Source of the DNA: Oleiagrimonas sp963747595
GTDB lineage: Bacteria; Pseudomonadota; Gammaproteobacteria; Xanthomonadales; Rhodanobacteraceae
Assembly: GCA_963747595.1 (NCBI GenBank)
Contig: CAVVFO010000003.1
Coordinates: forward strand, 62,001-126,000
Length of the DNA stretch: 64,000 nt
Direction: 5' to 3'
Shown here: piece after piece, positions 36,249-44,821 of the stretch
How the letters are laid out: the number at the start of each line of letters is the position of its first letter
Position numbering within the stretch: the first letter of the stretch is position 1
Notes under the pieces: model-generated
The model's database searches: none
The model's input: the letters and a program-made list of their open reading frames with translations, nothing else
What the model was told of the DNA's origin: nothing
Position numbers and translations under genes: made by a program

Positions 36249-37043
36249 TCAGGTGGTTGCCGATTTCTGCGCCGCCTGCCTGGCGCGGTCGCGGCGGATG
36301 ACTTCGCCGGCCAATCCCAGATAGGCAATGGCGCCGCGCGAACCGCGATCGTACAGGTTGATCGGTTGGCCGTGGCTGGGGGCCTCGGCCAGGCGCACGT
36401 TGCGCGGAATCATGGAGCGCAGCACGCGATCACCGAAATGCTGGGTCAATTGCGCGGAGACTTCGTTGCCCAGATTGTTGCGCACGTCGTACATGGTGCG
36501 CAGCAGGCCCTCGATCTCCAGATGCGGATTGAGCCTCTGGCGCACCGCATCAATGGTTTCCAGCAGGCTGGACAACCCCTCCAGCGCGAAATATTCGCAC
36601 TGCACCGGGATCAGTACACCGTGGGCGGCGGTGAGGGCATTCAGCGTCAGCAGGTGCAGCGAGGGCGGACAATCGATGAGAATGGTCTGGTAGTGATCGC
36701 CCAGGCGCGCCAGTTGTTCACCCAGGCGCGATTCGCGCGCCATGGCGTCCATCAGTTTCAGTTCTGCGGCGGTCAGATCGGCGTTGCCCGGCAGCAGGTC
36801 GAAACCGGCCTCGGTGCTGACCACGGCCTCGTCGATGGCGACCTCTTCCAGCAACACGTCGCATCCGTTGGGCTGGGTTGCCTCCTTGTCGACGCCGGCT
36901 GCCATGGTGGCGTTGCCCTGCGGGTCCAGATCCACCAGCAGCACCGTGCGTCGGGCCTCGGCCAGCGCAGCTGCCAGGTTGACGGCGGTGGTGGTCTTGC
37001 CGACTCCACCTTTCTGATTGGCAACTGCGATGATGCGTGTCAT
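36249..37043 (-). CDS. parA: Chromosome partitioning ATPase ParA
   Basis: Walker-type ATPase that moves ParB-bound origins. 264 aa from the ATG at 37043 (MTRIIAVANQKGGVGKTT); a frame to 37148 is not needed. Deviant Walker A is KGGVGKTT with the signature lysine. Walker A' is DLDPQGNAT and Walker B is ILIDCPPS. It precedes parB by 14 bp and follows rsmG, the standard rsmG-parA-parB order of many chromosomes. Confidence 0.97.
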   Translation of the reverse strand: MTRIIAVANQKGGVGKTTTAVNLAAALAEARRTVLLVDLDPQGNATMAAGVDKEATQPNGCDVLLEEVAIDEAVVSTEAGFDLLPGNADLTAAELKLMDAMARESRLGEQLARLGDHYQTILIDCPPSLHLLTLNALTAAHGVLIPVQCEYFALEGLSSLLETIDAVRQRLNPHLEIEGLLRTMYDVRNNLGNEVSAQLTQHFGDRVLRSMIPRNVRLAEAPSHGQPINLYDRGSRGAIAYLGLAGEVIRRDRARQAAQKSATT

Positions 37044-37163
37044 GGGTGCCCCTGACCGGTAGTCCCGCTTGGCGCTGATGAAGCGGCGATGAATGGCTGG
37101 TGCGTGACGCAGCGCGGAGGGAAATCGTAGTGGACTGCGGCGCGCCACACCAGCATGCGGAGG

Positions 37164-37805
37164 TTATCCAGGCGCAGGGGCGGCATGCCGTAACACCACC
37201 AGGTGCCGTTGTGCGTCCAGACCGGGAACCTTCAGAGCGTGCACGTGCTCGGCCTCGAACTCCGCCGGCAGCGCGTCCAGTTCTTCCTCCGGGTAGCGCC
37301 CCTTCATGGCCAGCCAGCGCCCCTCACGCGCCAGAAGATGTCCGCCCCAGCGCAGCATGTCTGGCAGGCTGGCGAAGGCGCGGGCGGTGATGCAGTCGTA
37401 TTGGCCGGTGGCCTGTTCCACGCGCTGTTGTTCCACGCTGACATGCTGCAGGCCAAGCTGGCGCACGGCCTCGCGCAGGAAGCGTGCTTTCTTGCCGTTG
37501 CTGTCCAGCAGTCGCACCGGATGCCCGGGATTGCAGATGGCCAGGACGAGCCCCGGCAGACCCGCGCCGCTGCCGATGTCCAGCAGGCTGCCGCCCGTGA
37601 CGTAGGGCGCGATGCTCAATGCGTCCAGGAGATGTCGCGTCACCATATCCGCCTGGTCGCGCACCGCGGTCAGGTTGAAACTGCGATTCCAGCGCTCCAG
37701 CAGTTCAAGATAATCCAGCAGCCGCGTGCGCGTGGGCGCAGGCAGCGGTTGCTGCATGGCCTTCAGGCCGTGATCGAGTTGGTTGCCGAGCCGGGAGCGC
37801 TGCAT
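37164..37805 (-). CDS. rsmG: 16S rRNA (guanine527-N7)-methyltransferase
   Basis: SAM-dependent rRNA methyltransferase acting on 16S G527. 213 aa when started at the ATG at 37805; the reading frame runs on to 38141, but the extra part has no family match. The glycine-rich SAM motif is LLDIGSGAGLPGLVLAI, and NLTAVRDQADMVTRHLLDAL precedes it as in all RsmG proteins. It lies 120 bp before parA on the same strand. Confidence 0.95.
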   Translation of the reverse strand: MQRSRLGNQLDHGLKAMQQPLPAPTRTRLLDYLELLERWNRSFNLTAVRDQADMVTRHLLDALSIAPYVTGGSLLDIGSGAGLPGLVLAICNPGHPVRLLDSNGKKARFLREAVRQLGLQHVSVEQQRVEQATGQYDCITARAFASLPDMLRWGGHLLAREGRWLAMKGRYPEEELDALPAEFEAEHVHALKVPGLDAQRHLVVLRHAAPAPG

Positions 37806-37915
37806 GCAGTGTTGGGTCGCAGACGGGCCGTCCAGTATCCGGGCACAGCGGCAGCAAATCCAGTGTGGCGGGTGGTACAGCGTGCAGGCGGATGGGCCGC
37901 GACGGGCGCAGACGG

Positions 37916-38389
37916 TTACGCTTCGGCCGCACTCTGTACGACCGCCGCATGCAAATCGACCCGCGTGACCAGAAGTCCCTGCGGGCGCAGTTCGGCGTTC
38001 AACAAGGTTTTCAGGCGCACATCGCGTTCGCGTGCTGTCTCGTTGTCTACATCCCGGATGTGTACCTTGATGTAGTCGCGGATCGACTGCTCGGCGTGGT
38101 CGATGATGGTATCGGCGCGCACCGCATCCAACACCTGCCACAACACGGTGCCGGCAGGCGTGGTGCCCTCTGCCTGCAGGCGGAGGGTGCGACCGCCCAG
38201 GCTGATCTTGCGCGCGATGCGCTCCATCAGCGGCACGATGAGGTGGGTGCCCGGCAGGAGCAGGCGCGGCGTGGAGCGTCCGATGCGGTGCAGCGTGTAC
38301 ACCTGCCCTTCCGGAATGTGCTTGACGGATGCAATCACCACCGCGGTAGTGATTCCGATCAGGCCGATTGCAGCAATGGAGGCAATCAT
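37916..38389 (-). CDS. Short SPFH/band-7-like membrane protein
   Basis: 157 aa. One N-terminal membrane segment (about residues 2-21), then a SPFH-like start: SVKHIPEGQVYTLHRIGR and LLLPGTHLIVPLMERIARKISLG. Full stomatin/QmcA-type proteins are about 250-330 aa and carry a long coiled coil. Here the protein ends soon after the band-7 core (LLNAELRPQGLLVTRVDL), so it is minimal. Upstream of rsmG with a 110-bp gap. Function unknown; membrane organisation is family-level inference. Confidence 0.72.
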   Translation of the reverse strand: MIASIAAIGLIGITTAVVIASVKHIPEGQVYTLHRIGRSTPRLLLPGTHLIVPLMERIARKISLGGRTLRLQAEGTTPAGTVLWQVLDAVRADTIIDHAEQSIRDYIKVHIRDVDNETARERDVRLKTLLNAELRPQGLLVTRVDLHAAVVQSAAEA

Positions 38390-38754
38390 GGGTTAAAAAT
38401 CCGCAGGTTACGTTGCAGGTCTAAGCAAGTGACACAAGAAGCACGGACATCATTATGGTTGAGCTTACATTAATGTTTATTTAACGGCAATGGCCGTCGC
38501 GCTTGAAGACGGGAAAGTAGTGACTCGCCTCGACTTGCGCGCATCTCGCTCTCGCAGCGGATGCAGCCACGCTGCGAGGTGCCAAGGCTGGCCCCGGGTC
38601 TGGAACGAATGATTGCCACACAACCTGTCTTGTTTGCTGCGCTGTGCGGGCGCGGCAGGGGTCTGTGTGCAAGCTGGCACATGCGTCGGCGCGCCGCCCG
38701 GTGGCGGGCGCGGGGGCGTGAATTGCAGGGATCAGGAATTCCGTAAAAAATCCG

Positions 38755-38783
38755 TTGCATCGTTGCTTGGAAACGTTTACATT
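38755..38783 (+). promoter_or_regulatory. LacI-family operator within the regulator's own predicted promoter
   Basis: -35 TTGCAT (38755-38760), a 17-bp spacer and -10 TACATT (38778-38783). The operator TGGAAACGTTTACA (38768-38781) covers the spacer and the start of the -10 box, so bound repressor would block polymerase. The same core recurs at 52406-52419. The upstream part of the 432-bp gap (38390-38754) has an AT-rich patch near 38465-38482, probably serving the divergent SPFH gene, and no gene. Confidence 0.65.
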
Positions 38784-38821
38784 CCGTTGCGTCCACCTCA
38801 CTCATGCCGATCCGGGGCGCA

Positions 38822-39880
38822 ATGCCAGTGTCAGTCACGATCAAAGATGTCGCCCGTGCAGCCGGTGTCTCGGTCGCTTCGGTGTCGCGTGCCCTGAACG
38901 GGCACAGCAGCGTCACTGATGCCACGCGCGTGCGGATCAAGAAAGCGGCGGCGAAACTGCGTTACATGCCTAATAGCGCGGCGCGCAGCCTGATCACGCA
39001 GCGCACGCAGACCATCGGTGCGCTGTTGCCGGATCTGCACGGCGCCTTTTTCTCCGAACTGATCCGCGGCATCGATCTGGCGGCCCGCGAACGTGGCATG
39101 CACCTGCTGGTCTCCAGTTCGCACGGCGATTCCACGGAGGCCGCGGCGGCGCTCAATGCCATGCGCGGACGGGTCGACGGCCTTCTGGTGATGTCGCCGC
39201 ATGCCGATGCGCATTTCATCGCCGACAATGTCCCCGCCGAGTTGCCACTGGTGCTGATGAACACATGGGGCAGCGATGGCGGCCATACCACGTTGACCGT
39301 GGACAACTATGGCGGCGCCATGGCCATGATGCAGCATCTGTGCGGACTGGGGCTGCGGCGAATCGCCTTCGTCTCCGGCCCGGTCAACAACTTCGAGGCA
39401 CAAGAGCGGCTGCGCGGCTACCGCGAGGGCCTGCGCGACTTGGCGCCTGGTGCGGAGCCATTGGTTTTGGATGGAGACTTCACCGAGGCTTCGGGCTATC
39501 GCGCTGCCATGCGTGTGCTGAAGACGCCGCCGCAGGCGATCTTCGCCGCCAACGACATGATGGCGCTGGGCTGTCTGTCCGCGATCAGCGACATGGGGCT
39601 GCGTGTGCCGCACGACGTCGCGCTGGGCGGTTTCGACGATATTCCTATGGCGCACTACACCACCCCGTCGCTGACCACTGTGCGCGTGCCCATCGCCCAC
39701 CTGGGCAGCAATGCAATGGAGCGGGTCTGCGATCAGATTGCACACCGCCGCACCAACGCGGTCTCTGCGCAACCACGAATTTCACGCGCGCTGGATGTCG
39801 GACTGGTTATACGGGACTCCACCAGTCTCAGCTCTGCGCGCGATACCCGAAAGGAGCAGAGCCATGGCGACACAGGATAG
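38822..39880 (+). CDS. LacI-family transcriptional regulator of the saccharide locus
   Basis: 352 aa from the ATG at 38822, preceded by CGGGGC; an ATG 18 bp upstream is also possible. The N-terminal helix-turn-helix TIKDVARAAGVSVASVSRAL matches LacI/GalR helices 1-2, followed by the hinge RYMPNSAARSL. The C-terminal periplasmic-binding-like domain contains IFAANDMMALGCLSAI and GFDDIPMAHYTTPSLTTVR, which form the sugar pocket and dimer interface. The operator in its own promoter suggests autorepression. Likely controls the TonB receptor, glucanase and beta-glucosidase; inducer presumed a glucose-containing oligosaccharide. Confidence 0.93.
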   Translation: MPVSVTIKDVARAAGVSVASVSRALNGHSSVTDATRVRIKKAAAKLRYMPNSAARSLITQRTQTIGALLPDLHGAFFSELIRGIDLAARERGMHLLVSSSHGDSTEAAAALNAMRGRVDGLLVMSPHADAHFIADNVPAELPLVLMNTWGSDGGHTTLTVDNYGGAMAMMQHLCGLGLRRIAFVSGPVNNFEAQERLRGYREGLRDLAPGAEPLVLDGDFTEASGYRAAMRVLKTPPQAIFAANDMMALGCLSAISDMGLRVPHDVALGGFDDIPMAHYTTPSLTTVRVPIAHLGSNAMERVCDQIAHRRTNAVSAQPRISRALDVGLVIRDSTSLSSARDTRKEQSHGDTG

Positions 39881-39970
39881 GAACATGCAGGCAAACAAGC
39901 TCAAACAGAAAAAAACAGCGCGCACACACTCAAATTCACATACTCGACACATCACCCGGGGAGGGTCCTC

Positions 39971-42900
39971 ATGAAAACCCCTATGCAATTCAAGAAGACA
40001 GTGCTTGCCAGTCTCATCGGTGCGTCCCTGGTGGCCATCGCTGCGGCGCCGGTGACTTCGTGGGCACAAACATCCAATGCCACCTTGCGCGGACACGCGC
40101 CGGCCAATACGCAGATCACCGCGTTCAACGTGGCCACGGGCGTCACGCGGCACACCACATCCAATGCCAGTGGCCGCTACACGCTGGTGGGGCTGCCGCC
40201 CGGCACGTACCAGATCAGCGCCGGCAGCGGAAAGGCCAAGACGGTGACCTTGTCGGTGGCGTCCACTGCCACACTCGACCTTTCCGCAGCAGCGCAGTCC
40301 AATGCCGCCAGCACCACGGCCGCGCAGGCGAACGCCCAGAACCTGAGTACCGTCACGGTGTCGGGCACGGCACTGCACGAGGTCAAGACCCCGGAGATTT
40401 CCACCACCATCTCGCAGCACCAGATCCAGACCATTCCGCAGATTTCGCGCAACTTCCTGGAGTTCGCCGATACCGTTCCGGGCATGGTGTTCACCGTCAA
40501 TGCACAAGGCAACACATCGCTTCGCGGTGGTGCTCAGAACGATAGCCAGGTCAATGTCTATATTGATGGCGTGGGGCAGAAAAGCTACGTCATGGGCGGG
40601 GGTGTCGCCGGCCAGAACAGCTCGCAGGGGAACCCCTTTCCGGAGCTGGCGATCGGCCAGTACAAGGTCATCACGTCCAACTACAAGGCCGAGTACGGAC
40701 AGATTTCCAGTGCCGCGGTCACGGCGCAGACCAAGTCCGGCACCAACCAGTTCCACGGTGAAGTCTTTGACCGGTACACCAACGACGGATATCGCGCCGC
40801 GACGCCCTCGGAAAACGCCAAAGGCAAGAAGGCCAGTTCGCAGGAGAAGGAATTCGGCTTCTCGCTGGGCGGGCCGATCATCAAGGACCAGATGCATTTC
40901 TTCCTGGCCTACTCGGGCAAGCGGTTCGTCGAGCCGATTGCAGTGGTACCCGCCAGCAACGCCACGCCAGGCGTGCCCTATCTGCCCTCCGACGTTGCTT
41001 CGCAATTGGGGCCGGCCAATCTGCCGTTCCTGGAGGATCTGTATTTCGGCAAGCTCGACTGGGAACCGACTGACCGCGACCGCTTCGAGTTGAGTGCCAA
41101 GATCCGCAACGAGCATCAGCGCCAGGGCGTGGGCGGCGTGACTGCCGTTTCGGCCGGCATCAGCAACATCAACACCGACAAGCGCTACACGTTGAAGTGG
41201 GATCACAGCGCCGACCTGTGGTTCAACGACCTGATCCTGGGTCACGAGTACACGTTCTTCCAGCCGACGCCGCTCAATTTCGGCAACGGCGCCATCTATA
41301 CGTACCCGTATTCGTCCACCCAGGACGCGACCATCATCGATACCGGTCCGGCATCGCCGCTGGCGGCACAGAACAAGGGCCAGAAAGGGTATTTCATCAA
41401 GGACAACCTGACCTTCAATGATCTGCAATGGCATGGCAACCATGTCATCAAGATGGGCTTCGTCTATCGGGATATCACGTTGAAGGCGGAAGATGCGGCC
41501 AATGAAAATCCGCAGTTCTACTACAACGTCACTCCGTCAGGCACTGCATCCACTCCGTACGAGGCATTTTTCACCAAGCCGGTGGAGGGGCTGGGGCTGA
41601 CCCCGACCGTGGTCACCAACGACAAGCAGTTCGGCGCCTACGTGCAGGATGACTGGGACGTCACCGACCGGCTGCAGCTGAATCTGGGCGTACGCTGGGA
41701 TTACGAGAAAGATCCGTCCTACACCAACTTCGTCACGCCGGCGAACGTGGTCGCTGCTCTGGAAGGTCCCAATACCAATCCCAATGCGCCTCCCGGACAG
41801 ACCTACGCCCAGGCACTGGCGGCCGGCGGAATCAATGTCAATGACTACATCAGCAATGGCCACAACCGTTCGGCCTTCAAGGGCGAATGGCAGCCGCGGC
41901 TGGGCTTTTCCTATGACATCAACGACGATCAGGCCCATGTGATCCACGGCGGCGTCGGCCGGTCGTACGACCGCAACCTGTACAACTACCTGCAGCTGGA
42001 AACCACCAAGGCGGCGCTGCCGCAGTTCAGGGAGTATTTCCGTCCCCAGGGCGTCACCAGCGGCCCGTGTCACCAGGGCAAGACGCCCTGCGTGAACTGG
42101 GATCCGAAATACCTCAACGGACTGTCCAATCTGCAGGCGCTGCTGGGTGCCAGCAGCAACGCGGGCGCCGAGGTGGATCTGCTCAACAACCATCTGAAGG
42201 CTCCGTATTCGGACCAGTTCAGCCTGGGCATGTCCAACCAGCTCGGCGATTGGCAGACCGATGCCACGGTGACGCGTGTCCTGTACTACGACGGATTTGC
42301 CTTCACGCTGGGCAACCGCTATCCCGATGGCGCCTTCTTCAAGAACAACAGCCAGCCCTGGGGCGATGGCATCCCGGGTTTTGGTAGCCTGATCGTCGGC
42401 AACAATGGCATCCGCACACGCAATACGCAGCTGCTGCTGTCGGCGAAAAAGCCCTACACCAAGGCGTCCGGCTGGGGCGCCACGTTCGCCTACACCTACA
42501 GCGATGCCGTGCAGAACCGCGACATCAACGAGCATTATTCGTTTGACTACGCCACGATCAACAACTACCCGTTCATAAGTTCCAACGCGGTAGCCAAGCA
42601 CCGTTTCGTGGCGACGGGCAATGTCTCCGGGCCATGGGGCTTGGTGTTCGCCGCCAAACTCACCCTGGCGACCCCGATACCGCTCAACACCTCCGCGTGC
42701 TATTCCGCAGACTCCGGCAACCAGTTCCCCAACGGAAGCCTGTGCCATGCAACAGCGGGGATGCCGTCGAACGCGTCGAAGTTCCTGGTGGGCGGCAAGA
42801 TCTGGGGGTATCGCGACGTCGACTTCCAAGCAACCAAGAACTTCCATTTCGGGCATGGCATCACGGCGTATGCGCGCTTCGACCTGCTGAACGTGTTCAA

Positions 42901-43033
42901 CTTCAAGAACTACGTGGACTACTCCACCGACTATTCCGCGGGACCCTACAACGGGATGGTCAGCTACAACGAGACGGGCAACATCACCTACGTGCCGCGA
43001 ACCATCAAGTTCGAGGTGGGTGCGCGGTTCTGA
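39971..43033 (+). CDS. Oar-like TonB-dependent receptor of the saccharide locus
   Basis: 1020 aa with GGGGAGGG 7 bp before the ATG. Signal peptide residues 1-32 (ending SWA). Residues about 37-110 form a carboxypeptidase-D regulatory-like beta sandwich (GRYTLVGLPPGTYQIS), as in Oar and SusC-type receptors. A TonB box (STVTVSG) follows, then the plug and a barrel ending in the aromatic phenylalanine (EVGARF). Directly after the LacI gene (90 bp). By context it imports a glucan or its large oligosaccharides across the outer membrane. Confidence 0.93.
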   Translation: MKTPMQFKKTVLASLIGASLVAIAAAPVTSWAQTSNATLRGHAPANTQITAFNVATGVTRHTTSNASGRYTLVGLPPGTYQISAGSGKAKTVTLSVASTATLDLSAAAQSNAASTTAAQANAQNLSTVTVSGTALHEVKTPEISTTISQHQIQTIPQISRNFLEFADTVPGMVFTVNAQGNTSLRGGAQNDSQVNVYIDGVGQKSYVMGGGVAGQNSSQGNPFPELAIGQYKVITSNYKAEYGQISSAAVTAQTKSGTNQFHGEVFDRYTNDGYRAATPSENAKGKKASSQEKEFGFSLGGPIIKDQMHFFLAYSGKRFVEPIAVVPASNATPGVPYLPSDVASQLGPANLPFLEDLYFGKLDWEPTDRDRFELSAKIRNEHQRQGVGGVTAVSAGISNINTDKRYTLKWDHSADLWFNDLILGHEYTFFQPTPLNFGNGAIYTYPYSSTQDATIIDTGPASPLAAQNKGQKGYFIKDNLTFNDLQWHGNHVIKMGFVYRDITLKAEDAANENPQFYYNVTPSGTASTPYEAFFTKPVEGLGLTPTVVTNDKQFGAYVQDDWDVTDRLQLNLGVRWDYEKDPSYTNFVTPANVVAALEGPNTNPNAPPGQTYAQALAAGGINVNDYISNGHNRSAFKGEWQPRLGFSYDINDDQAHVIHGGVGRSYDRNLYNYLQLETTKAALPQFREYFRPQGVTSGPCHQGKTPCVNWDPKYLNGLSNLQALLGASSNAGAEVDLLNNHLKAPYSDQFSLGMSNQLGDWQTDATVTRVLYYDGFAFTLGNRYPDGAFFKNNSQPWGDGIPGFGSLIVGNNGIRTRNTQLLLSAKKPYTKASGWGATFAYTYSDAVQNRDINEHYSFDYATINNYPFISSNAVAKHRFVATGNVSGPWGLVFAAKLTLATPIPLNTSACYSADSGNQFPNGSLCHATAGMPSNASKFLVGGKIWGYRDVDFQATKNFHFGHGITAYARFDLLNVFNFKNYVDYSTDYSAGPYNGMVSYNETGNITYVPRTIKFEVGARF

Positions 43034-43210
43034 GGCGAATGGTTATTCGCTTCATTGCCACGATGGGACATGGCGTCGCGGGTATCCACGATGATGCCCG
43101 CGATGTCATGCAGCGTCGGATGAGGGCTGAATGTCGCGAGATGGCATCAGACTTGTTTCGAGAGGTGGCATCCCCGGATGAGGTTGCGGTGGCCCTGTCT
43201 GCTCCGGCTC

Positions 43211-44722
43211 ATGACTGATTCACGACTCAAGGACATCATCATCGTCGGCGGGGGGACTGCCGGATGGATGGCCGCTGCGGCTCTGGTCAAGGTACTGGAC
43301 CGGCACTACCGCATCCGCCTGGTGGAATCGGAAGCCATCGGTACCGTCGGCGTGGGCGAGGCCACGGTGCCGCATCTGAAGCTGTTCAACAATCTGCTGG
43401 AGATCGACGAGGCCGAGTTCGTCCGGCACACGCGCGCCACGTTCAAGCTGGGCATCCAGTTCAACGACTGGGGGCGTCCGGGCGACTCGTATATCCACGG
43501 GTTTGGCACCATCGGCCATGATCTGGGTCTGCTGCCTTTTCACCAGTACTGGATCAAGGCCGCGCAGGCGGGATACGCGCAGGACATCGGCGCCTATTCG
43601 CTCAACACCGTTGCCGCGCCGCGCGGCAAGTTCATGGTTTCGGCCACCGATGTGCCGCCGACTTCGCCGCTGGCCAATATCGCCTACGCCTACCATTTCG
43701 ATTCCGGCCGTTACGCCCAATACCTGCGCGGATATGCGGAAAAACGTGGCGTGCGGCGCACCGAGGGGCGGGTGCGCGAGACCCGGCTGAACGCGGAGAC
43801 AGGCTTTGTCGAGGCTGTGGTGCTGGATAGTGGCGAGGCGCTGACAGGCGATCTCTTCATCGACTGCTCCGGCTTTTGCGGCCTGCTCATCGAGCAGGCG
43901 CTGCACACTGGCTACACGGATCTGACGCACTGGTTGCCATGCGACCGCGCGCTTGTCGTGGCCAGCGAGAACGTGGCACCGCCCCCGCCCTTCACGCGCG
44001 CCAAGGCCCATGAGGCAGGCTGGCAATGGCGTATCCCGCTGCAGCACCGCACCGGCAACGGCTACGTGTTCTCCAGCGCGCACATCAGCGAAGATGAAGC
44101 TGCCGCTACACTGCTCGGGCATCTCGATGGGCCGGCTCTGGGCGAACCGCGTGCATTGCGTTTCACCACGGGCATGCGCAAGAAGTTCTGGAACCGCAAC
44201 GTGGTGGCTCTGGGGCTGGCAAGTGGCTTCATGGAGCCGCTGGAGTCGACCAGCATCTACCTGATCCAGTCAGGCATCTCGAAACTGCTGCAGTTGTTTC
44301 CACGCGATGGCTGCAGCGATGTCCTGATTGACCGCTACAATGCGCAATCGCGGTTCGAGTTCGAGCGCATCCGCGATTTTCTCATTCTGCATTATCATGC
44401 AACCCAGCGTGACGACACGTCTTTCTGGAACGATTGCCGCCACATGCAGGTTCCACAGCAGCTGCAGGACAACATGCGCCTGTTCCGCGACAGTGGTTTG
44501 TTTTTCCGGGACGGCGAGGAGCTTTTCGCTGTCCCCAGCTGGGTGCAGGTGATGCTGGGTCAGCGCATCATTCCGCAGGCTTATCATCCCCTGGTCGATC
44601 AGATGCCTGATGACGACCTGCGTGCATTTATGAGTAGCGTCGCGCAGGTGGTCACCGGCTGTGTCGACGCCATGCCGGCCCATGCAGCCTTCATCGACCG
44701 TTGCTGTCGCGCTGTGGGATGA
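43211..44722 (+). CDS. Flavin-dependent halogenase (tryptophan-halogenase family)
   Basis: 503 aa from the ATG at 43211. FAD motif GGGTAGWMAA begins at residue 13. The residues that define the family are all present at nearly the reference PrnA positions: Lys79 in TFKLGIQF, WQWRIP at Trp271-x-Trp273, and Glu345 in PLESTSIYL. The catalytic apparatus is therefore intact, so true halogenase activity is plausible, but no flavin reductase or aromatic biosynthesis gene is near. Such proteins often sit beside TonB receptors and sugar genes in Xanthomonadales and Caulobacterales with unknown role. 178 bp after the receptor. Confidence 0.92.
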   Translation: MTDSRLKDIIIVGGGTAGWMAAAALVKVLDRHYRIRLVESEAIGTVGVGEATVPHLKLFNNLLEIDEAEFVRHTRATFKLGIQFNDWGRPGDSYIHGFGTIGHDLGLLPFHQYWIKAAQAGYAQDIGAYSLNTVAAPRGKFMVSATDVPPTSPLANIAYAYHFDSGRYAQYLRGYAEKRGVRRTEGRVRETRLNAETGFVEAVVLDSGEALTGDLFIDCSGFCGLLIEQALHTGYTDLTHWLPCDRALVVASENVAPPPPFTRAKAHEAGWQWRIPLQHRTGNGYVFSSAHISEDEAAATLLGHLDGPALGEPRALRFTTGMRKKFWNRNVVALGLASGFMEPLESTSIYLIQSGISKLLQLFPRDGCSDVLIDRYNAQSRFEFERIRDFLILHYHATQRDDTSFWNDCRHMQVPQQLQDNMRLFRDSGLFFRDGEELFAVPSWVQVMLGQRIIPQAYHPLVDQMPDDDLRAFMSSVAQVVTGCVDAMPAHAAFIDRCCRAVG

Positions 44723-44821
44723 CCGCATTTTTTTGTTTTTTGCAGGTCGATCCGGCCTGCGTCATCACGTGTCAACATCCGGCGATATGAGTTGATCGCC
44801 GCACGATTCTCGGGGTTTTAC

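Noticed and set aside
36235..37163. Search for parS or other ParB sites around parAB
   Set aside because: No match to TGTTNCACGTGNAACA or close variants was found by eye here or elsewhere in the window; CACGTG at about 49782 lacks flanking consensus.
39782..41443. Long minus-strand open frame of 553 codons across the LacI-TonB receptor junction
   Set aside because: It is the shadow of the plus-strand receptor with a characterised signal peptide, plug and barrel; no motif or ribosome site supports the antisense reading.
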